64,000 nt of DNA from Kalaharituber pfeilii (lineage: Eukaryota > Ascomycota > Pezizomycetes > Pezizales > Pezizaceae). The notes beneath the pieces are model-generated. The model did no database searches and was not told the DNA's origin. It worked only from the letters and a program-made list of their open reading frames with translations. The stretch lies in assembly GCA_015179045.1 (NCBI GenBank), contig WHUZ01000063.1, positions 1 to 64,000 of the forward strand, written 5' to 3'. Both the position numbers and the translations under genes were made by a program. Positions 55,963-64,000 of the stretch are shown in pieces. Position 1 is the stretch's first letter. Every line of letters starts with the position of its first letter.

Positions 55963-57429
55963 CCACAGTACATCTCACACTGCCTTACACAGTTCAAATT
56001 GCCTTACCTCACACAACGCATAATAACAATGTCTGCTGCATCTCTCCTATGCGCCCGTGAGATCATTGCCGCTATGCCAGCTACATATTTGAAAAAACCT
56101 GAGAAGGGTGAAAGTTATGGGCTCAACCCGGGTGCTGCAAAGATCCGATTGCAGGCCTATGCATTTTCGCAAGGCTTCTTGGTCTCAGTAGCAAGTGGCT
56201 CAGAGCAGTCTGGCAGGATCCGGTACAGATGTGCTCACTATGGGGATGCTCCTCGTGACCGGCATGGGTTAACAGGTACTGCTGTGACCCAAAAGGAATA
56301 TAAAGCCACTGGTGGTGTCAGTCAAGATGAGCCAGGGAAAAAGCTTTGCTAGCGGCAGGTATTGGTAAGTCAAGTTGATACCTAATGTAGAGGTTATAGG
56401 TTATTTATTGAGCTCGAGTTAGCATCGCCGCCTAGGCTGCAAATGGGAGGTATATATATCACTAAAGAAGGCTAGAAAACTCGACGATGGCAGCACGCAA
56501 AAAGAGTGGCTACTTGGAGTAAACGAACTCAATCATACTCATGAGATGGCTGAAAATCCCTTCGAATATCCTGAGCATTTGGTATTGGACCAAGACTACG
56601 AAAAGATCCTTGCAGAAGCTCGTCGTCTTAAGGAAGCAGGTGTTAGCCACACACAAGCCAACAATATCCTACTTGCCCCAATTGGACGGAAGGCCTACTA
56701 CAACAATAGCAACCAACGAAAGCTAGTGACTGATAGCTCATCACAAACCATAGTACGCATCTTTCAGTTACTAGAGAATGCAAATATGCATTGTATGCCA
56801 CGCTATACAATAGTTCAGCAAGAACCTGAGATACACCGCCTAGATGCCCTATTCTTTACATCCAACAGCCAAATTCATCGAGCAAAACGCTTTGCATCCG
56901 GGTTTATAATGGAGTTAGATGCTACATTTCGTACTAATAAACATAAGATGCCTCTTCTGTCAGTTGTCGGAGTTACAAATTCTGAAGCTACATTTCTTAT
57001 TGCATTATGCTTTATTCATAGTGAGAATACTACTGTTATTGAGCATGCATTAAAGGCTTGCAGCAACTAATTTGGAATGACTGCAAGTCACCAAGCGTAT
57101 ACTTAACAGATCAAGGGCTAGCTCTACAAACTGCAGTTGCAAATATTCATCCTGAGATGAAGCATCAGCTCTGTACATGGCATATGTTTCAAAATATCTG
57201 GACCCGAATCTGTACAGTACGTAAGGGAATATCTGAAGTCAACAATGAAGAGACTTTGAAGATTGTTTGTCAGCGTATTTGGGCTTGGATACAGTGCATA
57301 TCTTGGGAGACTTTCGAAAAAGTATTCAATGATATGTAAGAAGTTTTACTACCTGTAGAGTGTCAATATATTGAGGAGTGTTGCCTTCCTAAAACGCATC
57401 AAGTGCTTCAAATTCATACCCGCAACTAT

Positions 57430-58169
57430 TTTTTTTTTTTTTTTTTTTTTATTTCACGTAACCCCGCTTGCAGCTGTTCGCCATGGCAGGGTCCCTGGAC
57501 CGAAGTCCTTATGGCCCGGAGACAGGCACCTATGCAACTACATACAAACACGTCCCCTGATATGACATCAACGAAATGGCGTGATGTAAGAACGTCCATG
57601 TCTTGGGCAGTTGACTTCGTAGCTAAAGAGGTTACCGCAGATGATCCTCCCTTCGCATCTGTCGGAGCACTCTTCCTTCTCCTCTACCACTGCTTCATCC
57701 ATGTCCATCCTGTCATCTCGCTCCTTCCCCTTCTCTCTTGTACCCACTCTATTCCACTCGTACAATTCCGAGTGTAGCCATCTCCCAGACAACCTTACCT
57801 TCGCTAGTTTTTGACCATCCGACTCTACCTCCCCTTTTAGGTAGATTACGACCGAGCTGGTCTTCTTCCCTTCCCTCCTCTCCTTCTTCAACAACCATCG
57901 GGCTGCAACTATACTCCCCATCCATGGGTTCGCCTTCTCCATCCAGTCCCTAACCTTTCCCAGCTTTTTGGTTGTTGCAATTCCATGTACCACAATTGCG
58001 CGACCGGACTGAGGCAGGCTCAACTGTCGCTTCCCGGTCTGTGGTTTGTTGACTTCTTGCGTGGGAGGTAATTTTTGGTTTTGTATGGAGATGGGAGGTG
58101 TCATCTTTTCTGTAGCCTTCTCCGAAGCTTTTGAGGGCTTCGAAGACTGCCCATTTGTTGGAATGGGGG
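57430..58169 (-). mobile_element. Half-LINE with type-2 tail inside the MULE B transposase
   Basis: Perfect 12-bp TSD ACCCGCAACTAT (57418-57429, 58170-58181). The minus strand codes the same ORF1-type domain as the type-1 half-LINEs but diverged: RAIVVHGIATTKKLGKVRDW, AARWLLKKERREGKKTSSVV, KVRLSGRWLHSELYEWNRV, then an acidic tail (DRMDMDEAVVEEKEE). A stop is followed closely by the complement of a type-2 tail (GTTCGCCATGGCAGGGTCCC) and poly-T. ORF2 is absent. This shows that half-LINEs arose with both tail types. Confidence 0.85.
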
Positions 58170-58498
58170 ACCCGCAACTATAGAAATAAACCTTGGATGC
58201 TATAGTACACAGTACGCAGAAGGACTTCATCCTGCAATCAAGGTATTTTTAGATCCAAGACATAATCTCGATGAAGCCATTCATCATCTAGTAAGTAGTT
58301 CTTCTATTTTATACTATGAGCATGACTAATATATATATCAAAAGGTACGTTACTTTGATAAAGTCAGCGATGATACCTTATTTGTTGAGAACCGTAGTCG
58401 GCTTAAACGTCACTTGCCACTTCATTTAGATGGTACCGGTATTGGAGCATTTCACAGTTACAGGGACAGGTTACACTGTATTGCATCGACATACTAAA

Positions 58499-58718
58499 TG
58501 TCACGGCTTGGCGTGCCATGGCGGCAGAGGGAAGCTGATTACTAGTACGTGTGGACGTCTAAGGGAGCCAAGATCCTTGACCACGTGCGCAAACGTAAGC
58601 GAGTCGCTGACCGGCCCGTACGGATACTCCTATATATACCGACCGCACTACCGGGTGGTACCGGTAGTTCTACCTTTTGGTGCAACGGTTTGCAAACGGT
58701 CGGTTGCAATCCGTAACA
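58499..58718 (+). repeat. 220-bp solo LTR, family S220, copy 3 (intact ends)
   Basis: TGTCACGG to CCGTAACA with TATA box (CTCCTATATATACC, about 58626). Perfect 5-bp TSD CTAAA (58494-58498, 58719-58723). It splits the MULE B transposase between the catalytic domain and the SWIM finger. GC-rich and unmutated compared with copies 1 and 2. Confidence 0.85.
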
Positions 58719-60371
58719 CTAAAGCATGAATGGCAAGCTGCATCATCTCCTACTTATGAAGCTTCAGATTCTGCCAGAGATATGGGAAATATTACATGTA
58801 CCATATGCTCAATTATTCTCCAATATGCTATTCCTTGTCACCATTTTCTACGTACATTTTATCTTCTTAAAGAGTCAATACTACTATCGCTAATCCATCC
58901 TCGTTGGCATCTTGACAAGTCAGCATGAGACCCTCATCAACAATGGACTATGACGCTTAATACCACTAAGGCTTCATTACCTGCACCACTGGTGACACCT
59001 AACCTTCTTCCTGATATCCAAGGCCGGCATAGCTTCGTTCAGACAGCATACAATCTTGAGAGCGCCCAACCTGCTTATCTAGCAGCACATCAAGTTCGAG
59101 AGTTTCAACATACAGTCCAAGAGCTACAAAATCGTTGGAAAACTCCTAGTTTTCCAACTACTATTTTACCTTCTCCAGAACCAAGCTTTCGGACACAGTT
59201 TCGAACAGCATCTGGCACACCAACCTCACGTAATCCAAAACGCATTAATTCAGCTCGTGGGCCTACTGGGGCTGAGGTGGCTGAAGCAGAATTAGCTAAA
59301 CGTCGAGCTATTCAAGAGCGCGATAATATTGCTGACAATCATACTCAGGATATTATCGTACTGCACTCACGTAAAAAGGTGGCTGAAGCGCTGGAGCTAG
59401 CTGAAGAGATACCAGAGTACGATGATGCAGACAATCACCCTCAGGATGTTATTGTTCTACACTCACACAGGACCTTGGAATAAGTGGATCGATGTAGACA
59501 TGGGATGTGGACATGGGCTGTACGTACTAGTAGCTTAGCGGTTGCTTTAGATATATATATAGTTTAGCGTCACTTATCCCGGCTTCTGTCCAGTCAGAAA
59601 GTGACTGGACAGAGACATTCCGGACCCCCATAACTAGCGACAAGACAAAGAGCAGGAAGCGCAAAGGCAAGACACCGCCCCTCCAGGACCAATACGCCTT
59701 CAAGCGCCACTTGAGCGACGAGGAGGCAAAGAAGATTGCCTCAACACCCCCAGTCGCCCAGGCAGACAGCACGCCCGCCACCACCAACCCCACACCGAAA
59801 CCACCAGCACCAGCACCCGAGCCCTCCCCCCGCCCCGGAGCTCACACCCACGACCCAAAGCCAGATCCCATGCCCCGACCAGCCCCAACAACACCACTCC
59901 GAAATACGGCATTGTCATCCACGGAATAGCCCTGAGGAAAGACTTGGGGAACGTCCGAAGATGGTTGGTGGCGTCCAACAAAGACATAGGAAAGACCACA
60001 GGGATCAGATGGCTGCGGAAGAAGACAACCCTAGTGGAGGAAGGCAAGAAGACAAGTTCCGTGGTAGTCCCTGGAGATACCAAGGGAAATCGGGAAAGTC
60101 AGACTCGGAGAAAGGTGGTTGAGGTCCAGCAAGTACGAGTGGGACAGAGGAAGGAAATAGGAAGGTCCCCGTACAAGCTGACTTAGGAGGACACTACCCG
60201 CAACACCAGCGAAAGCCGTGGGCATCATGTAGTTAGTTTGTTTACTTTTCCTTTATTTTCATATGTAACGGCATGCGAGTACTGATAAAAAAAAAAAAAA
60301 AAAATCACCCTGGCATCCACAGCTTCAAGGGCACTCCTCATGCCTGAGACCTCACCATCCCACACAGTAGC

Positions 60372-60424
60372 CCTGCCATGGCGAATGGCTGCATGCGGGG
60401 TCATGTGATTTTATAAAAAAAAAA
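60372..60424 (+). mobile_element. Tail-only LINE insertion, type 2 (53 bp)
   Basis: CCCTGCCATGGCGAATGGCT, then GCATGCGGGGTCATGTGA and an A-run. 15-bp TSD ATCCCAC(A/G)CAGTAGC (60357-60371, 60425-60439). It lies in the LINE RNase H remnant. Confidence 0.85.
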
Positions 60425-60918
60425 ATCCCACGCAGTAGCTTTGGTGCCCACGCACAGGGGCTCTTCTGACTCGCCTGCTACCACCTGCCTCCAGTACCAT
60501 CTGCCACCAACACCACCTTCCTCACTGCAACTGCCATCTGTGAATATGGCCACTGAGTCGCCCTTAGCCTCGTTGATTGCCTTTTCCCATTTGGCTGCCG
60601 CCAGGACGTCCTTCTTACACAGCTTGAGGTCAATGACCTCAATTTCTGCCCCAAGTGGAAGTATATCTCGCTCTCAGGACACTTTCTCCTCCTCGTCGAC
60701 CTCGAATGTGCTGGCGATCTTTCCAGGTACTGACTCGAACTCGCATCTTTGTCTGTAGTATGACCTAAGCTAAAGTCTCTCCGGTCTCTCCCCTTCTCAC
60801 CCTCCGTGTCTGGGTCTGAGGCTTCAACCCCCTGAAGCTTTCGGGCCACAGGTCCTCCACTCCTGTGGGGCCCCTTACTGACCTCAGTGCATACCTCGCC
60901 TGGCACTGATCAAGGATT

Positions 60919-61527
60919 TTTTTTTTTTTTTTTTTTTTTTTAATATCATCGTTCGCATGCCACCATGGGCTATGGCAAATTTTAGTTACATTGTGAAGGA
61001 AATTGAGAAAGTGGAATAATAATGTAAGAAAGTCCCCCATTGTGAAATCATAATATAGGAAAAGCCAGCGTTTACATGTCAAATCGTCTCAGCAGCGTCA
61101 TAAATGGATCTTTATCTTTTTCGGTGTGGTGGTAACCACGGTACCGATGGAAAGAATAAGGCCATACGCGGGCCGGAGCGGTACTCAGCGGTAGGACCAC
61201 ATGATGACACATGGGAAGAAAATTATGATTAAGAAGCGAGATATGTATGTATAGGCTCAGTTGGAAGGCGAAGGTGGTCTATAAATTGTATGTAGATAGG
61301 ACTGTGGAAGCAGGCAAGCAAGCAGCAACAGACGTGGATACAGACATACACGGAGATATACAGACATGGACAGATATGGACACGCACAGACAAGACAATT
61401 GAAGACTCTTTTCTTGACATTTGATTATTGAGGCCGCCCTTGAGGCTTCGTTCCGCCAGCTCTAGATACCGGTACCCGTGCGAAACAGTGGATGCTGTTG
61501 AGCCGTCATCACATCGGTTCCTTTTGG
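60919..61527 (-). mobile_element. 5'-truncated LINE with type-1 tail, holding a solo LTR
   Basis: Left: poly-T and the complement of the type-1 tail (GCATGCCACCATGGGCTATG). TSD GATCAAGGATT (about 60908-60918 and 61528-61538). Without the solo LTR it is about 215 bp, with only a fragment of ORF2 C-terminus and 3' UTR. Confidence 0.75.
61125..61513 (+). repeat. Solo LTR, family D, copy 2
   Basis: Begins TGTGGTGGTAACCACGG and ends CATCACA (TGTG/CACA ends); flanked by TCGG on both sides (61121-61124, 61514-61517). Promoter-like CTATAAATTGTATG near 61281. It is the GC-rich counterpart of the RIP-damaged copy at 2531-2917. Confidence 0.75.
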
Positions 61528-61653
61528 GGGACGATCAAGGATTGTAGATATGCTTTCATCCCCTGCAATTATTTCAACCTTCTCCCTTGCCGCTCCCTGA
61601 ACTGCCCCTGTGCACTTGTGGAGAGCTGATAATTTCAGACTCTAAGGTGGCGA

Positions 61654-62043
61654 TTGACAACGACATCAGAGCCAGTGACGCCTCATGGTAGCATCCCTGC
61701 TGCCCCCACCACACCAGCCATAAACCCCACCACGGCACCCGCACCAGCCCCAGCCAGACTGAGACAGAGAAGCCACCGCCCCACCCCCGGCATCGTCGTA
61801 CACGGAGTAGCCCTTCGGAAGGATTTGGGCAACGTACGAAGATGGTTGAAAGAAGACAACAAGGACCTGAAGAAGGTAGTTGGGATTCGATGGCTCCGGA
61901 AAAAAGACACACTCATTGGAGAGGGCAAGAAGACCAGCTCCGTCGTGGTCTACTTGGAGGACCCTCAAGACATTGACAGGGTGCGACTTGGAGGGAGATG
62001 GCTCAAGGCGAGCCAGTACGAGGCGGAGAGAGGAAGGAGATAA
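61654..62043 (+). CDS. Half-LINE ORF1-type protein (129 codons)
   Basis: The frame opens at the ATG at 61654, which straddles the TSD boundary, so the natural start is probably further upstream in full-length elements. Residues about 1-45 are a Pro/Thr/Ala linker (MTTTSEPVTPHGSIPAAPTT). Residues about 46-129 are a compact domain: GIVVHGVALRKDLGNVRRWL, VGIRWLRKKDTLIGEG, KTSSVVVYLEDPQDIDRVRL, GGRWLKASQYEAERG-stop. Alternating hydrophobic strands and two helices, with basic residues, look like an RNA-recognition-type ORF1 domain; that is inference. Versions at 28960, 44040, 59900 and (diverged) 57600-58100. Confidence 0.6.
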   Translation: MTTTSEPVTPHGSIPAAPTTPAINPTTAPAPAPARLRQRSHRPTPGIVVHGVALRKDLGNVRRWLKEDNKDLKKVVGIRWLRKKDTLIGEGKKTSSVVVYLEDPQDIDRVRLGGRWLKASQYEAERGRR

Positions 62044-63979
62044 GACAGACTGCTGGCCGTTTTCCCCGCAACACACATACAGACCCGCGGGCCCCATGTA
62101 TTTAAGTTTAGTTACTGTCGCTTACCTATTAGTGACCGAGCACCTATTAGTGACCGATCTCTTGGCACTCCTCCTCGTACAACTTCTACATGCAATATCT
62201 TCGGCTTCAGGCATGCTAGCAACATGAGGTAAATTGCAGAACATACAGCAGGTGCACCTTTTGTAATTCAATGATAGGGAGAGAAAGTATAGCATTCTAC
62301 CCCCCCCTTGCATAGCAAAGGATAGCATACACTAAATATTACATGACTCTCCTCAACTATAGCCCTTCACACTCTCAAGTGGCTATTGAAGAAGATAACT
62401 AATTTAAATAGTGATAGGATAAGGCTGTGCTGAATTTCAGTAGCCTCAAAGCAGTCACTGAAATGGCCGAAAATGCCGGAAGTGCCAAAACTTCCAATAT
62501 GCTCTTCTATTACTTGCAACAAGCAACTACATATACTAAAAATAACAGGATTAATAGCTATAAGACTATTCTTATATTTACGATAGTATGTAATATAATT
62601 GGGAGTGTTGGCTACTAGAAAAACATCCTCAAGAATAGTATAGTATATTTCAGGACTGATAGTATTAATTACTAGGAAAAATACTCTTATGAGTGCGACA
62701 GCCTCTAGTAGAATAATAGAATTGGTAGACTTGATAGGTATCTATACCAACGATAGTATATAGCTGCAAAATTAGTTGGTATAGAAGTACTCTGATAGCT
62801 ATATTAGCATATACCTAACTGATAGAATTAGTTGATGAAATGAACTTCTTACTATATCAACATTGATAGCATATACTATAGTTGATAGAGGAGGTAAGAA
62901 TAATAGTATTACTGTCATGTATATCTATATAGAATGATATAGGGAGCAATACTAACAAAAATTTAGTATTTCTTATAATAATATAATAAGCAGAATTGTG
63001 TCTAGATATATACTATCCTATAATGACCTCATAGGTATAATTAGCTGCAAGAACTTCTGTCAGGATGGTTAGTGTCTTGTTATAGGTTCACCACAACTAT
63101 ACGGTGGGCAGTCAGTGGATGCACATATGCAAATGATATATGAGCTGACAGTACTAGCGACGGTGCTGGTGAAAGTGCCGGCGCTGGTATCGCAGTCATA
63201 TAAATGAGTGCTATATGAGCTACGCAGAGGACTAGCATATATAGAGCACTCAGAACAAGGTCTATAGAGAGTAATGGTACTCTGATATTGAAGTAGCAGC
63301 AATTGGTATAAATTTGTACTTGCTGATAGAATATAGTAATTAAAGAATTGGTTTATCATATATCTACTACTTTAGTTATATAAAACACTATTGATTATAT
63401 CAAGAGCATAGAAATGCTGCTTTTAGAGTGGTATATTGGTTGCAGTGGAGTATATTATGTGTGCAGCAGGACATACTGACAGCTTTAGCACTTCCGGCAC
63501 TTTCGGATATTTTGGTAACTGCTTTTGAGGCTACAGAAATCTGCAGCGACTTATCCTACCATCATTTAGGTGAGCTACCCTTCTTCTATAGTCACTTGAG
63601 AGTATGAAGAGCTATAGTTGAGGATAGTCATATAGTATTCAGTATATGCTATCCTTTGCTATGCAAGGGGGGGTAGAATGCTATACTTTCTCTGCATATC
63701 ATTGAATTACAAAGGTGTATATATAGTGTGGCCATCAAATATCCTCCAAATGTTCAGGCATGCCTGCTGTATATTTTGCAATTTACCTCATGTTGCTAGC
63801 ATGCCTGACGCTGAAGATATTGCATGTGGAAGTTGCACGAGGAGGAGTGCCAAGAGATCGGTCACTAATAGGTGCTCGGTCACTAATAGGTAAGCGACAG
63901 TAGTTACTTTCCTTTTAAATAAAACCTCGCCATAGCCCGTAGGGCGGCATGCGAGCAATGAAATAAAAAAAAAAAAAAA
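61656..63979 (+). mobile_element. Half-LINE (type-1 tail) interrupted by a fold-back element
   Basis: Perfect 13-bp TSD TAAGGTGGCGATT (61643-61655, 63980-63992). 5' part is a Pro/Thr-rich leader; then the best-preserved half-LINE domain, followed by a 3' UTR that is split at 62114/63902 by the fold-back element, then the type-1 tail (CTCGCCATAGCCCGTAGGGC) and A-run. Net length about 530 bp. There is no RT or endonuclease. Confidence 0.88.
62115..63901. mobile_element. 1.79-kb fold-back TIR transposon
   Basis: Ends CTGTCGCTTACC and GGTAAGCGACAG with 6-bp TSD TAGTTA (62109-62114, 63902-63907). The inverted repeats extend about 400 bp inward from each end, including a subterminal double CACCTATTAGTGACCGA-type unit, a run of C near 62301 matching a run of G near 63668, and GCCGGAAGTGCC near 62475 matching near 63490. 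The centre (about 62520-63460) is AT-rich and without a gene. Non-autonomous; superfamily not assigned. Confidence 0.8.
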
Positions 63980-64000
63980 TAAGGTGGCGATTCAGAAACT

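Larger units (their letters stand above)
56029..59483 (+). pseudogene. MULE transposase of copy B (FAR1-like, MULE and SWIM parts), broken
   Basis: Start MSAASLLCAREIIAAMPATY at 56029. FAR1-like zinc DNA-binding segment: YAFSQGFLVSVASGSEQSGR, IRYRCAHYG, then RRLGCKWEVYISLKKARK after a probable short intron (about 56350-56425). MULE catalytic domain from 56546: FIMELDATFRTNKHKMPLLS (first Asp), ALCFIHSENTT, VYLTDQGLALQTAVANIHPE (second Asp), HQLCTWHMFQNIW. A SWIM-like zinc finger follows (CTICSIILQYAIPCHHF, 58797-58850), then a tail to 59483. Lesions: an extra T near 56345, one base lost near 57057 (both by comparison with copy A), a stop at 58926, and insertions at 57430 and 58499. Confidence 0.8.
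49288..59622 (+). mobile_element. MULE transposon copy B with four nested insertions
   Basis: Ends TGGAATGTCTCTGTC and GACAGAGACATTCCG are part of a TIR of about 115 bp that includes GTGACGCTAAAC and TATATATATA. The TSD is 9 bp: GACCCCTAT (49279-49287) and GACCCCCAT (59623-59631), the length expected for Mutator-like elements. Contents: pogo element at 49383-54618, LINE at 54705-55962, half-LINE at 57430-58169, solo LTR at 58499-58718, and the transposase gene. Without insertions it is about 2.9 kb. Less RIP-mutated than copy A. Confidence 0.85.
49120..60303 (+). mobile_element. Half-LINE (type-1 tail) interrupted by MULE B
   Basis: The 5' part (about 49120-49278) is Pro/Thr-rich ORF1 leader. 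The rest lies at 59632-60303: DKTKSRKRKGKTPPLQDQYA, FKRHLSDEEAKKIASTP (59690-59760), a Pro-rich linker, KYGIVIHGIALRKDLGNVRRW, GIRWLRKKTTLVEEGKKTSS (59900-60060), then the stop, 3' UTR, a shortened type-1 tail (CGGCATGCGAGTACTGAT) and A-run. The GACCCC.AT TSD of MULE B lies within it. The 5' border is approximate; CACTCTGCCATCC at 49101 and CACCCTGGCATCC at 60306 may be its TSD (two mismatches). Confidence 0.6.
60304..64000 (-). pseudogene. LINE ORF2 remnant interrupted by later insertions
   Basis: Minus strand, reading leftwards from the window edge: after 63980 (its TSD partner is 61643-61655) the sequence continues at 61655-61528 as the RT-to-RNase H connection. It runs on across the insertion at 60919-61527 into QARYALRSVRGPTGVEDLWP (about 60830-60900), and further to RNase H near 60480-60560 and ALEAVDARV near 60310. 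Frames shift repeatedly. Insertions: 60372-60424, 60919-61527 and 61656-63979. The 5' end lies outside the window. Confidence 0.65.

Noticed and set aside
57568..58230. Minus-strand 220-codon frame as a host gene
   Set aside because: It lies within the TSD of the half-LINE at 57430-58169 and shares that family's domain; the first codons are MULE sequence read antisense.

Overview
The window is a repeat-rich stretch of a filamentous ascomycete (Pezizomycotina) genome. Evidence for this is a HET-domain gene, Tad1-like LINEs, pogo/Fot1, MULE and hAT transposons, short introns, and a strong RIP-like signature: TpA-rich, stop-riddled old copies in which repeat ends and target duplications differ mainly by G/A and C/T transitions. 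I did not assign a genus. No intact host gene was found; the best host gene is a broken HET-domain gene at 31.3-33.5 kb. Nearly everything else is mobile DNA nested in mobile DNA, and most insertions can be dated relative to each other by target-site duplications (TSDs) and by comparing copies.

Layout. 0-3.3 kb: AT-rich, RIP-degraded DNA with solo LTRs and a small two-LTR (TRIM-like) element. 3.3-12.7 kb: a RIP-dead Ty3/gypsy chromovirus (minus strand) carrying two solo LTRs and a non-autonomous LTR element with a 1.3 kb GC-rich interior. 13.1-25.0 kb: MULE copy A (minus), split by a TIR element (repeat B, itself holding a solo LTR), by a full-length 7.2 kb LINE and by a short LINE. 25-29.4 kb: repeat E copy 1 (possible PD-(D/E)XK-like pseudogene) and LINE fragments. 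29.4-31.3 kb: a 12-bp minisatellite and several very short LINE insertions. 31.3-33.5 kb: HET pseudogene. 33.9-39.5 kb: two 5'-truncated LINEs, the second inside a hAT transposase remnant. 39.5-44.7 kb: gag remnant, 56-58 bp tandem array, repeat B copy 2, LINE fragment, repeat E copy 2 with a half-LINE. 45.5-48 kb: LINE remnant holding a hAT-type non-autonomous element, then a solo LTR. 49.1-60.3 kb: MULE copy B inserted in a half-LINE; MULE B contains a pogo element (itself cut by a LINE), a LINE, a half-LINE and a solo LTR. 60.3-64 kb: LINE remnants, a solo LTR and a half-LINE interrupted by a 1.8 kb fold-back transposon.

How it works together. The LINEs encode endonuclease, reverse transcriptase, RNase H and zinc knuckles, and end in one of two short conserved hairpin tails followed by poly(A). 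Two classes of passenger share these tails. Half-LINEs carry only an ORF1-type domain joined directly to the tail. Tail-only insertions of 48-59 bp consist of little more than the hairpin plus A-tract. Both have LINE-type TSDs, so the LINE machinery probably mobilises them in trans. This half-LINE / micro-tail set is the most notable candidate for an undescribed system here.
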